In this document: in pieces, positions 33,981-42,058 of the stretch
Layout: every line of letters begins with the position of its first letter
Numbering within the stretch: position 1 is the first letter of the stretch
Notes under the pieces: model-generated
What the model was told of the DNA's origin: nothing
Database searches by the model: none
Seen by the model: the letters and a program-made list of their open reading frames with translations, nothing else
Assembly: GCF_900142735.1 (NCBI RefSeq)
Contig: NZ_FRBY01000003.1
Location: forward strand, 702,214 to 766,213
Length of the DNA stretch: 64,000 nt
Source: Flavobacterium saccharophilum
GTDB taxonomy: Bacteria; Bacteroidota; Bacteroidia; Flavobacteriales; Flavobacteriaceae
Direction of reading: 5' to 3'
Program-made: the position numbers and the translations under genes

Positions 33981-34123
33981 TTTACCGCAAAGGACGCAAC
34001 GTTTTTTACTTTTAAGCTTTTTAAAAACACAAAGTTCGCAAAGCTTTCTATTGATATAGCTTTGCGAACTTTGTATTTTTTAAAAGTACTCTTAAACAAA
34101 TTCTTTGCGTCCTTTGCGGTAAA
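33981..34123. repeat. CGCAAAG element, double nested palindrome
   Basis: The outer arms TTTACCGCAAAGGACGCAA (33981-33999) and its complement (34105-34123) match over all 19 bp. The inner arms ACAAAGTTCGCAAAGCT (34029-34045) and complement (34058-34074) match over 17 bp. It lies just 3' of tRNA-Trp. Similar elements are at 40645, 63550 and 63678. Confidence 0.85.
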
Positions 34124-34130
34124 AAAATTG

Positions 34131-34201
34131 CACGGGCGGAGGGATTCGAACCCCCATCAACGGTTTTGGAGACCGCTATTCTACCCTTGAACTACGCCCG
34201 T
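34131..34201 (-). tRNA. trnW: tRNA-Trp (CCA)
   Basis: The minus strand folds into a normal cloverleaf of 71 nt. Acceptor arms ACGGGCG and CGCCCGT pair, the T-arm loop is GGTTCGAATCC, and the anticodon loop CTCCAAA carries CCA (complement TGG at 34167-34169). The discriminator base is G, as in other tRNA-Trp. The CCA end is not fully encoded. A CGCAAAG element follows. Confidence 0.95.
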
Positions 34202-34321
34202 AACTTAAGGTGGGCAAATTAAAAGTTTTTTTTCTTCTCCAGCAACTATTTCAACAAGAGATTTTAAAAGAAATCCCTTTAAATCTGGGCAATCTACAGC
34301 AAAAACCTACGTTTCAAACAG

Positions 34322-35749
34322 TTAACCTAACAAAGTATTTTTCAATCCTTCGAAATCAACTGAAACCTGCTCGCCTGTCACTAAATTTTTAACTGAATAC
34401 GAATTTGAAGCAATCTCCTGCTCGCCTACAATTACTGCAAACGGAATTAATCTTTTATCTGCATATTGAAACTGTTTTCCAACTTTTACATTGTCCGGAT
34501 ACAATTCCACTTTTATATTTTCTTTTCTCAATTTCTGAATCGCCTGCGAAGCATACAACGCCTCAGCATCTCCATAATTAATAAACAACGCTTTTGATGT
34601 TGCCGCAACTGTTTCCGGGAATAATTGCAATTCTTCCAGAACTAGGTAAATTCTATCTAAACCAAAAGATATACCAACACCACTCATGTTCTTCAAACCA
34701 AAAATACCCGTCAAATCGTCGTATCTTCCGCCACCTCCTATAGAACCCATCGAAACTGTTTTTGGAGCCGCAACTTCAAAAATAGCACCTGTATAATAAT
34801 TCAATCCGCGCGCTAATGTCACATCAAGATCTAATGTCGCAGTCGACAATCCTAAAGTAGCCACATTGTCACAAATAAATTTTAATTCCTGCACTCCTTT
34901 CATTCCTTCTTCTGATGAAGCTAATAAATCTGAAAGCTGGTTTATTTTATCTGAAAAAGTTCCTGTAAAACTAAAAAGCGGCTGTACTTTAACCAAAGCT
35001 TCTTCAGAAATCCCTTTTTCGATCATTTCTTTTTTAACGCCGTCTTCACCAATTTTATCCAGTTTATCAAGAGCAACCGTAAAATCAATCAATTTGTCAG
35101 AAGCGCCAATTACTTCAGCAATTCCAGATAATATTTTTCTATTATTGATTTTGATGGTAACACCTTCTAATCCTAATGATGTAAAAACAGTATCATACAA
35201 CTGAACCAATTCTACTTCCTGCCACAACGATTTTGAACCTACAACGTCAGCATCACATTGATAAAATTCTCTGTAACGCCCTCTTTGTGGTCTGTCAGCT
35301 CTCCAAACTGGTTGGATTTGATATCTCTTAAACGGAAATTCAATTTCGTTTTGGTGCTGGACAACGTATCTCGCAAACGGAACTGTTAAATCGTAACGCA
35401 ACGCTTTCTCTGAAATTTTTCCTGTGAATTTATTCAGCTCAATTCTTTGACTCAAATCAATTGTTTCAGCCGAATTAACTTGCAACGATTCAATAGATTC
35501 TGGTAATTCAATTTTATTTTTATTGAAGAAGAAATTACCTGAATTTAATATTTTAAAAATCAAACGATCACCTTCTTCACCATATTTTCCCATTAAGGTA
35601 TCTGAATTTTCAAACGAAGGCGTTTCAATCGGTTGAAAACCAAATTTCTCAAAATTATTTTTTATCGTCTGAATAATATATTGACGTTTTGACACCTCGG
35701 CAGGTGAAAAATCTCTTGTTCCTTGTGGGATGCTTGGTTTTGAAGCCAT
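34322..35749 (-). CDS. hisS: Histidyl-tRNA synthetase
   Basis: Class II aminoacyl-tRNA synthetase charging tRNA-His, 475 aa. Motif 1 is in the N-terminal [11 protein letters not shown] region, motif 2 in [26 protein letters not shown], histidine A in [14 protein letters not shown] (Arg and Tyr contacts with the histidine), and motif 3 in [11 protein letters not shown]. The C-terminal anticodon-binding domain starts near residue 385 ([17 protein letters not shown]). It starts at the first ATG. It is longer than E. coli HisS by some 50 aa, mostly in an insert around 75-115. Confidence 0.97.
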   Translation of the reverse strand: MASKPSIPQGTRDFSPAEVSKRQYIIQTIKNNFEKFGFQPIETPSFENSDTLMGKYGEEGDRLIFKILNSGNFFFNKNKIELPESIESLQVNSAETIDLSQRIELNKFTGKISEKALRYDLTVPFARYVVQHQNEIEFPFKRYQIQPVWRADRPQRGRYREFYQCDADVVGSKSLWQEVELVQLYDTVFTSLGLEGVTIKINNRKILSGIAEVIGASDKLIDFTVALDKLDKIGEDGVKKEMIEKGISEEALVKVQPLFSFTGTFSDKINQLSDLLASSEEGMKGVQELKFICDNVATLGLSTATLDLDVTLARGLNYYTGAIFEVAAPKTVSMGSIGGGGRYDDLTGIFGLKNMSGVGISFGLDRIYLVLEELQLFPETVAATSKALFINYGDAEALYASQAIQKLRKENIKVELYPDNVKVGKQFQYADKRLIPFAVIVGEQEIASNSYSVKNLVTGEQVSVDFEGLKNTLLG

Positions 35750-35756
35750 CTTTTTT

Positions 35757-35845
35757 ATTTTAGATTTCTGATTTTAGATTTTAGATTTCTTTGAGACCTA
35801 AAATCTAAAAACTTTAAAATTAATTTATTTCTAGATTTTCTTTTA
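35757..35845. repeat. Heptad inverted repeat of the TTTTAGA family
   Basis: TTTTAGA/TTTCTGA/TTTTAGA/TTTTAGA units face CCTAAAATCTAAAAAC, then more units follow (TAGATTTTCTTTTAGATT). It lies between hisS and the divergent permease. A relative is at 55527. Confidence 0.7.
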
Positions 35846-35860
35846 GATTGTTCGCTCTTT

Positions 35861-35896
35861 GGACTTTCGACTTTATGACTTTCCAACTTTCGACTT
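35861..35896. repeat. Heptad repeat of the GACTTTC family
   Basis: Units GACTTTC/GACTTTAT/GACTTTCC/AACTTTC/GACTTAA; the complement AAGTCGAAAGTTGG matches the repeat inside scpA (50649). Confidence 0.7.
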
Positions 35897-35990
35897 AAAT
35901 AAGTCTGCAAATATCTTATTTTTTAAAATAAATATTGGCAGTTCGAAAACAAACTTGTAACAAAAAACGTATTTTCGTGACAAATTGGTC

Positions 35991-37235
35991 ATGATGCTAA
36001 AATTATTTAAAGAAAATATCCGAATTGCTTTTGGTTCCATCAAAACACAATTGCTGCGAACTATTCTTACCGTATTAATCATCGCGATTGGTATTACAGC
36101 ACTTGTTGGAATCCTGACAGTTGTAACGGCTCTTGAAAATACCGTTTCGACCAATTTTGCTTCTATGGGAGCCAACACCTTCAACATCAATCAATACGAA
36201 AACAACGTTAAAAATCGTGGCGGAAATGAACGCGAAATTGTAAACCCCATTATTTCTTACCCAGAAGCGGTTGCTTTCAAAAACAAATACAAATATCCTT
36301 TTACTGAAACTTCTCTTTCCTTTACCGCAACATCAACAGCCGAAGTAAAATATTTAGATCAAAAAACAGATCCGGAAATCAAAATCCTAGGTGTCGACGA
36401 ACATTTTATAAGCAACTCAGGATTAGAAGTAAAACTAGGCCGTTCTTTCAATCAATTTGATATTGACAACAATACGTATTCCTGTGTTGTAGGTTCTGAT
36501 TTTGAAAAAGGTTTATTAAAAGATGTTAATCCAATTGATAAAATAATTTCGATTCGTGGTGCCCGTTTTAAAGTCATAGGCGTTTTAAAAGAAAAAGGAT
36601 CAACGTTTGGAAACAGCCAGGATTTACGTGTCTTGATTCCAATTCAGGTGGCACGTTCCTTATTTACGGCACCAAACATCAATTATACAATGAGTGTAAT
36701 GGTTTCTAAAAAAGAACTTCTTGACGAAGCTGTTGACAACGCCACAAGTACCATGCGAAGAGTCCGTAAATTAAGTCCGGTTCGTGATAATAATTTTGGC
36801 ATTGGCCGAAGCGACGATTTAATCAACCGAATTTTGGGAATTACTCAATATTTAGGATGGGCAGCCTGGATCATAAGCATTATTACCATTTTAGGATCAT
36901 CAATCGCATTAATGAATATTATGATTGTTTCGGTAACAGAACGTACCCGCGAAATTGGTGTTCGTAAAGCTTTAGGAGCCACAAAAATTACCATTTCAGT
37001 TCAGTTTTTTATTGAAACTTTATTAATTGGGCAAATTGGAGGATTAGTTGGTATTGTATTAGGAATTCTGGTAGGTTCTGCTTTTGCAGCCGTAATGAAT
37101 TTCGCATTTGTAATTCCGTGGATGGCAATTTTTGCTGCTTTTGCTACCAGTTTTGCCGTAGCCATTGTATCAGGATTATATCCCGCAATAAAAGCTTCTC
37201 AACTCGATCCTATTGAGGCTTTACGTTACGAGTAG
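35991..37235 (+). CDS. FtsX/MacB-type ABC transporter permease
   Basis: An inner-membrane permease of about 414 aa from the MacB/FtsX group. The first helix ([25 protein letters not shown], about 18-42) is followed by a large periplasmic MacB-PCD domain (about 45-285), then the three FtsX helices; the coupling segment [26 protein letters not shown] is the hallmark. Such permeases work with a separate ATPase that is not adjacent. Possible jobs are lipoprotein release, antibiotic export or mechanotransmission. Two tandem ATGs (35991 and 35994) serve as start. It stands alone, divergent from hisS. Confidence 0.88.
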   Translation: MMLKLFKENIRIAFGSIKTQLLRTILTVLIIAIGITALVGILTVVTALENTVSTNFASMGANTFNINQYENNVKNRGGNEREIVNPIISYPEAVAFKNKYKYPFTETSLSFTATSTAEVKYLDQKTDPEIKILGVDEHFISNSGLEVKLGRSFNQFDIDNNTYSCVVGSDFEKGLLKDVNPIDKIISIRGARFKVIGVLKEKGSTFGNSQDLRVLIPIQVARSLFTAPNINYTMSVMVSKKELLDEAVDNATSTMRRVRKLSPVRDNNFGIGRSDDLINRILGITQYLGWAAWIISIITILGSSIALMNIMIVSVTERTREIGVRKALGATKITISVQFFIETLLIGQIGGLVGIVLGILVGSAFAAVMNFAFVIPWMAIFAAFATSFAVAIVSGLYPAIKASQLDPIEALRYE

Positions 37236-37271
37236 TTTTATTTATTTGAAGCAGAATGAATAGCCTTATAA

Positions 37272-37350
37272 GACGTCTTGTCCCACTATCCGTTGCAATC
37301 TTTTTTGCTGAACCCCAGCAAAAAAGGATTTCCACTACTATCGGGGCTAG
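37272..37350 (+). repeat. Dispersed ~80-bp element, copy D
   Basis: TCCCACTATCCGTTGCAATC, then the hairpin TTTTTGCTG/CAGCAAAAA (37301-37325), then GGATTTCCACTACTATCGGGGCTAG. Compare copy E at 48721, which keeps both ends but has a different hairpin. Confidence 0.8.
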
Positions 37351-37460
37351 ATTAGAAGTTTTTAACTTTTAAGAACTTTTGTTAACCTTTAAAAATTAAG
37401 CAATAAAGTAAAATTACAGATAAAAGTGACCGGAAATCTGAAGAATACTGAGACCGAAAA

Positions 37461-38315
37461 CTAAATACTCCCTTTCATCATTCGGTCATTATCGTAAATA
37501 TCTTTTTTTAATTCAATATTTTTAAAATCCATTGTTTCCAACAAATCCTTCATTTCTTTTCCTAAATACTGATTGATTTCAAAAAACAACTGACCATTTT
37601 CTAAAAGATTACTTTTCGCCAAAGCAGCTATTTTTCTGTAAAAAATCAAGGCATCATTATCATCCACAAAAAGAGCCAAATGTGGTTCGTAATCCAGGAC
37701 ATTCTTTTTTATTTCTTCTTTTTCTAAATTCCGAACATAAGGCGGATTCGAAACAATAATATCAAAATTACAAGTAAGTACATCAGCTTCTAAAATATCT
37801 AAAAAGACAAAAGTCACATCTACGTTATTATTGATAGCATTTCTCTTTGCCGTTTCAATCGCTTTTTTCGAAACATCAATTCCAAAGACTTCAGCATTCG
37901 GGAGATTTTTCGCCAAAGAAATAGCAATACAACCACTTCCTGTTCCGATATCTAAAATTCTAAGTTTTTTAGTTTTATCAGCTATTGAATTTTCATTGAT
38001 AATCCATTCAACCAATTCTTCTGTCTCTGGCCTCGGAATCAAAACATTTTCATTCACTTCAAAATCCAAACCATAAAAGCTTGTTTTTCCCAGTAAATAC
38101 TGAATCGGAACTTCTTTTTTTAATTGCCCCAACAATGAATTCCAAACAACAAAATCGCTTTCTGAAAAATTCAATTCATGATTTAACGCCAGGTCAATTT
38201 GCCTTAATTGATGCCTGTCTTCTAAAATTAAATAGAAAAAACTTTCCGCTTCATACGCATCGTAAAAAGGCGATAATTCTTTTATAAATTGAGTGCGGTA
38301 TTGTTTAATTTTCAT
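37461..38315 (-). CDS. prmC: Release factor glutamine N5-methyltransferase
   Basis: SAM-dependent methylation of the GGQ glutamine in release factors RF1 and RF2. From the ATG at 38315 the protein has 284 aa. The N-terminal helical domain that recognises the factor covers about 1-85, followed by the Rossmann methyltransferase core: ILDIGTGSGCIAISLAKNLP for SAM and IVSNPPYVRNLEKEEI with the NPPY catalytic motif. RPETEELVEW is also typical. The ATG at 38363 adds a 16-aa extension of little support. Confidence 0.93.
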   Translation of the reverse strand: MKIKQYRTQFIKELSPFYDAYEAESFFYLILEDRHQLRQIDLALNHELNFSESDFVVWNSLLGQLKKEVPIQYLLGKTSFYGLDFEVNENVLIPRPETEELVEWIINENSIADKTKKLRILDIGTGSGCIAISLAKNLPNAEVFGIDVSKKAIETAKRNAINNNVDVTFVFLDILEADVLTCNFDIIVSNPPYVRNLEKEEIKKNVLDYEPHLALFVDDNDALIFYRKIAALAKSNLLENGQLFFEINQYLGKEMKDLLETMDFKNIELKKDIYDNDRMMKGSI

Positions 38316-38394
38316 TTCGGGTCTTTGAGTATTATCTTTTGGCGCAAACCAATTTTCCTTCAAATAAGTATTGATAAACCTAATTTGTTACACT

Positions 38395-38886
38395 TTAATT
38401 TTTCAAATCTTTCAACATCCAAACTGGGCACGAACAATGACCGGTAGACCCCATTGGCGCATCTAAATATTTAAAACCTGATTTTTTATATAATTTTTGA
38501 GCCGCATGCATAAACGGCATTGTCTCAATATAACATTGCTCAAAACCAAAAACTTTAGCCTGCTCCAAGCATGTCTCCATCATTTTACTACCAATTCCCA
38601 AACCTCTTGTTTCAGGTAAAAAGTACATTTTTTGCAGCTCACAAATTAAAGGATCTCCATTTTCTAAAGGAGCAATTCCGCAACATCCTACTATTTTACC
38701 TTCATTTTCAACCACAAAATAAACAGATTGTGGCTTATTATATTCCTCAAACATCAAATCTAAATAGGGATCCTCATAGGCTGTACCCACTTTTGGGATT
38801 TCCATTTCATCAAAAACTGATCTTATTAATTTTGCAACTGCCTGATTGTCTTCTTTTTTAATTTCTCTAATTAGCCAATTTTCCAT
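38395..38886 (-). CDS. GNAT-family N-acetyltransferase
   Basis: A small acetyltransferase of 163 aa. FLPETRGLGIGSKMMETCLEQAK contains the RxxGxG/A acetyl-CoA loop, and EQCYIETMPFMHAAQKLYKKSGFKYLD is the conserved C-terminal part. The start at 38886 (MENWLIREIKKEDNQAV) is chosen since a -7 box lies just upstream at 38912, inside the longer reading (38955). It sits between prmC and the divergent ribD. Substrate unknown. Confidence 0.85.
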   Translation of the reverse strand: MENWLIREIKKEDNQAVAKLIRSVFDEMEIPKVGTAYEDPYLDLMFEEYNKPQSVYFVVENEGKIVGCCGIAPLENGDPLICELQKMYFLPETRGLGIGSKMMETCLEQAKVFGFEQCYIETMPFMHAAQKLYKKSGFKYLDAPMGSTGHCSCPVWMLKDLKN

Positions 38887-38911
38887 ATTAAGTTTATTCG
38901 TGTAATATCTA

Positions 38912-38919
38912 CAAAAGTA
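38912..38919 (-). promoter_or_regulatory. -7 box TACTTTTG of the GNAT gene
   Basis: On the minus strand this reads TACTTTTG, 26 bp before the ATG at 38886, so the longer reading frame cannot be used from this promoter. Confidence 0.6.
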
Positions 38920-38983
38920 AAAATAGTTTTTTGATAGTTTCTTATCATACATCAATAACTATAGGACTAAACTCAAAAATAAT

Positions 38984-38991
38984 TACTTTTG
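38984..38991 (+). promoter_or_regulatory. -7 box TACTTTTG of ribD, next to the GTG
   Basis: TACTTTTG ends only 4 bp before the GTG start codon of ribD at 38996. A transcript starting the usual few bases downstream would be leaderless or nearly so. No TTG -33 box at 19 bp is seen. Confidence 0.55.
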
Positions 38992-38995
38992 TACC

Positions 38996-40045
38996 GTGAA
39001 TACACATGAGAAATACATAAAGCGCTGTATAGAACTTGCTAAAAATGGTTTTGGAACAACTTACCCAAACCCAATGGTAGGAAGTGTAATTGTTTACAAT
39101 GACCAAATTATAGGTGAAGGCTGGCATAAAAAAGCCGGAGAACCACATGCAGAAGTTAATGCGGTTCGCTCTGTAAAAGACAAATCGTTGCTTAAAAAAG
39201 CTACTATTTATGTGAGTTTAGAGCCTTGCAGTCATTTTGGAAAAACACCGCCGTGTTGTGATTTAATTATTGCAAATGAAATTCCGAATGTCGTTGTTGG
39301 AACTGTAGATCCAAACGAAAAAGTAGCAGGAAAAGGGATCAAAAAATTAATTGAAGCCGGCGTTAATGTTACCGTTGGGATTTTAGAAACCGAATGCTAC
39401 GAACTAAACAAACGCTTTTTCACTTTTCATAACAAGAACAGGCCTTATATTGTATTGAAATGGGCCGAAAGTCAGGACGGCTTTCTGGCACCAGAAAAAC
39501 AAATTGATCAGGAACGAAAACCAGTTTGGATTACCAATACCTATTCCAGACAATTGGTTCATAAGTGGCGAAGTGAAGAACAAGCCATTTTAGTTGGAAC
39601 TCAAACTGTAATTGATGATAATCCGAAATTAAACGTTAGGGATTGGTACGGGAATAATCCTGTAAGAGTTGTTTTAGATCAAAATAACCGCATTTCAAAA
39701 GAGAGTTTTATTTTTGATGACAGTGTAAAAACCATCATATTTACGAAATCTGAAAGTAGCTTTTCAGCAGAAAACACTACCTTTGAAGTAATCGATTTTA
39801 ATCAAAATATAATTCCACAGATTTTAGCTGTTTTGTATCAAAACCAAATTCAGTCTATTATTATAGAAGGCGGACTGAAGACTTTACAAGCTTTTATCGA
39901 CCACGATATTTGGGATGAAGCTCGTATTTTTATCGGAAAAAACACTTTTGCTAAAGGAACAAAAGCTCCAATTATACAAAAGAAAACCATAGCCAAAACC
40001 TGCATTCAAAACGACGAATTAATACACGTTAGAAATCATGATTGA
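38996..40045 (+). CDS. ribD: Bifunctional riboflavin deaminase/reductase RibD
   Basis: Second and third steps of riboflavin synthesis: deamination then NADPH reduction of the GTP-derived pyrimidine. 349 aa. The N-terminal cytidine-deaminase-like domain has zinc ligands in HAEVNAV and PCSHFGKTPPCC. The reductase domain begins near residue 150 (RPYIVLKWAESQDGFLA), with the late motif SIIIEGGLKTLQAFI. It starts at a GTG (NTHEKYIKRCIELAK agrees with the family), probably on a leaderless mRNA. It overlaps the next gene by 8 bp. Confidence 0.95.
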   Translation: MNTHEKYIKRCIELAKNGFGTTYPNPMVGSVIVYNDQIIGEGWHKKAGEPHAEVNAVRSVKDKSLLKKATIYVSLEPCSHFGKTPPCCDLIIANEIPNVVVGTVDPNEKVAGKGIKKLIEAGVNVTVGILETECYELNKRFFTFHNKNRPYIVLKWAESQDGFLAPEKQIDQERKPVWITNTYSRQLVHKWRSEEQAILVGTQTVIDDNPKLNVRDWYGNNPVRVVLDQNNRISKESFIFDDSVKTIIFTKSESSFSAENTTFEVIDFNQNIIPQILAVLYQNQIQSIIIEGGLKTLQAFIDHDIWDEARIFIGKNTFAKGTKAPIIQKKTIAKTCIQNDELIHVRNHD

Positions 40046-40640
40046 TACTATAATTTTTGACTTTGGAGATATTTTTATCAATTTAGATAAACAAGCTACT
40101 ATTTCGGGATTGCAGAAACTAGGTATGACCGAATGGAATTCAGAATTTGATCGTTTGAATCTTTTGTTTGAAACTGGAGATATTTCGCATGATGATTTTT
40201 TAGCAGGTTTTCAAAAACAACTTCCAAATGCTTCAATCGAAGATATTCTGGAAGCGTGGAATGCAATTCTAGCAGACTTTCCATTATATCGATTAGAATT
40301 TCTACAAATGCTTTCTAAAAAATACAGATTGTTTTTATTGAGCAACACTGATTCGATTCATATAGAAACTTTCGAAACCAAAAGTGGCATTTCGTTTTAT
40401 AGCGATTTCTACCAATGTTTTGAAAAAGTTTATTTTTCTTTTGAAATTGGAAAACGAAAACCAAATGCTGACGTTTTTCAATACTTAATTAACAAACACG
40501 AGTTGTCACCAAAACGAACTTTATTTATTGACGATAAAAAAGAAAACACTGACTCAGCTGCAGCTTTAGGTTTTAATATATGGAATTTACAAGTGGGTCA
40601 GGAAGATGTTGTGGATTTATTTGATAAAAAAATACTTTAG
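40038..40640 (+). CDS. HAD-superfamily phosphatase coupled to ribD
   Basis: A HAD-IA hydrolase of 200 aa. Motif I is FDFGDIFINLD (nucleophile about D8), motif II LLSNTDS, motif III K in GKRKPNADVF, motif IV FIDDKKENTDSAAALG. This is the YihX-like sugar-phosphate group by motif I. Because it overlaps ribD by 8 bp, it is a good candidate for the poorly assigned phosphatase step that removes phosphate from the ribitylaminopyrimidine after RibD; this is inferred from coupling, not shown by residues. Confidence 0.85.
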   Translation: MIDTIIFDFGDIFINLDKQATISGLQKLGMTEWNSEFDRLNLLFETGDISHDDFLAGFQKQLPNASIEDILEAWNAILADFPLYRLEFLQMLSKKYRLFLLSNTDSIHIETFETKSGISFYSDFYQCFEKVYFSFEIGKRKPNADVFQYLINKHELSPKRTLFIDDKKENTDSAAALGFNIWNLQVGQEDVVDLFDKKIL

Positions 40641-40644
40641 CCTC

Positions 40645-40758
40645 TTAACCGCAAAGCTCGCAAAGGGTTTACGCAAAGTTCGCTACAAAGCTTTGCGAAC
40701 TTAATAAAGTCAACTAAGAATACACCAAAAAAATATACTTTGCGCTCCTTACGGTTAA
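40645..40758. repeat. CGCAAAG element, copy 2
   Basis: TTAACCGCAAAG and CTTACGGTTAA form the ends; the middle has AGTTCGC...GCTTTGCGAACTTAATAAAG. The right part keeps the order seen at 63550 and 63678. Confidence 0.75.
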
Positions 40759-40767
40759 ATTAACGCT

Positions 40768-41436
40768 GTGGCAAAAAAACAATATAATTTAGAAATTTTA
40801 CTTTTGGAATATAACGATACCTATCAAACCATTGCTTTTGAATCAGAAGAAATACTTTTTAAAGAAAAAGGAAGTAAATTCTTTGGCTATGCATTTCCCA
40901 TTTCAACTGAAGAAGAAGTAAAACCTATTATTGAAAACTTAAGAAAACAACATCCTCACGCGGTTCACTACTGTTATGCTTATCAATTGGGCACGGCACC
41001 AAAAATATCTTATCGTGCCAATGATGACGGCGAACCAAGTAATACAGCCGGCGCTCCTATTTATGGCCAAATACAGTCTTTTGGATTAACAAATGTTTTG
41101 GTTGTTGTAGTTCGAATTTTTGGTGGAGTTAAATTGGGTGTTGGCGGATTGATTGCTGCTTACAAAACAACTGCACAAATGACACTTGAAGTTTGTGAAA
41201 TTGTCGAGAAAACCATCGACGTTCATTTTTTAATCTCTTTTGATTATAAAAATATGAATAAAGTTATGCGTGTTATCAAAGAAAAAAAACTGGAAATTAA
41301 TTCTCAGGAAATGGAAATTAACGAAGATTCCGGACTTCCAATTGGCAAAATAATCACAAAAACACGAAAAAAAAATGCCGAATCCGTATTCGACATTTTT
41401 GATTTAATGTTTGAAATCGATATAAAAATTATATAA
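40768..41436 (+). CDS. YigZ/IMPACT-family protein
   Basis: A cytosolic UPF0029 protein of up to 222 aa. The N-terminal IMPACT-type domain includes FKEKGSKFFGYAFPIS, YRANDDGEPSNTAGAPI and VVVVRIFGGVKLGVGGLIAAY, all family signatures; a C-terminal ferredoxin-like domain follows (about 135-215). Homologues are linked to translation control or proline peptide breakdown, but function is not settled. The start is unclear: GTG at 40768, or TTG at 40804, which would overlap a TACTTTTG -7 box (40799-40806). It lies after ribD-HAD. Confidence 0.88.
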   Translation: MAKKQYNLEILLLEYNDTYQTIAFESEEILFKEKGSKFFGYAFPISTEEEVKPIIENLRKQHPHAVHYCYAYQLGTAPKISYRANDDGEPSNTAGAPIYGQIQSFGLTNVLVVVVRIFGGVKLGVGGLIAAYKTTAQMTLEVCEIVEKTIDVHFLISFDYKNMNKVMRVIKEKKLEINSQEMEINEDSGLPIGKIITKTRKKNAESVFDIFDLMFEIDIKII

Positions 41437-41467
41437 ATTGATATAAAAACCTACCTCGTTTTAACAA

Positions 41468-41872
41468 TTATACAAGTGTTTTAAACAATTCTAAAATATA
41501 ATCCGGAGGGGCAGTTGGACGACCTGATTTTAACGAAATAAATACTAAAATAAACACAGCAGTTGTTAATAACTCATTCGCTTCGTTAAAGATCGCACAG
41601 TCGAATTCAATCTTAACAGAAGATTGACTTTTGAAAGTAGTATGAATCGTAAGAAGCTCATCATAACGCGCCGATTTTTTATAATTTATTTGCATAGAAA
41701 CAATTGGTAATCCGATTCCGCTTTCTTCCATACTTTTATACGAAATCCCTTTGTCTCTAAGCCATTCCACGCGTCCGATCTCAAAATATGGCACATAATT
41801 TCCGTGATAAACAACCCCCATTTGGTCTGTTTCAGAGTAACGAACACGCACTTGCGTTTGATGATTTTTCAT
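41468..41872 (-). CDS. Acyl-CoA thioesterase (YbgC-like hot-dog)
   Basis: A 4HBT hot-dog fold thioesterase of 134 aa. RYSETDQMGVVYHGNYVPYFEIGRVEWLR carries the catalytic Asp of the 4HBT motif (D16, DQMGVVYHGNYV). FDCAIFNEANELLTTAVFILVFISLKSGRPTAPPD is the second half. It probably hydrolyses short acyl-CoAs and may be connected with membrane or Tol-Pal functions as in YbgC. It is divergent from dnaA, with the promoter region of dnaA between. ATG start as given. Confidence 0.88.
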   Translation of the reverse strand: MKNHQTQVRVRYSETDQMGVVYHGNYVPYFEIGRVEWLRDKGISYKSMEESGIGLPIVSMQINYKKSARYDELLTIHTTFKSQSSVKIEFDCAIFNEANELLTTAVFILVFISLKSGRPTAPPDYILELFKTLV

Positions 41873-42058
41873 TATTTATTGATTAAAAAAAATTAACTTC
41901 CCAAAGTTCACTTACAACATTTTTTTATAAAATTAGACCCCAAAATATTTTTTTTTACAGAAATTTGTTCACATATTTGTTATCCTGAAAAACGGAAAAA
42001 TTTTGCTCCTTTTTTATTAGGAGAATCTTTATCAATAATAAAAAATTTATCTGAATCT

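Noticed and set aside
33981..34123. CRISPR array or small RNA gene next to tRNA-Trp
   Set aside because: Arms are inverted, not direct, with no regular spacers; better explained as a repeat element.
38887..38955. Longer GNAT protein starting at 38955
   Set aside because: The reading crosses a TACTTTTG promoter box; the family start MENWLIREI is at 38886.
41873..42058. Replication origin upstream of dnaA
   Set aside because: Only a partial TTATCC word is seen; no cluster of TTATCCACA boxes or clear unwinding element, so oriC is not called here.
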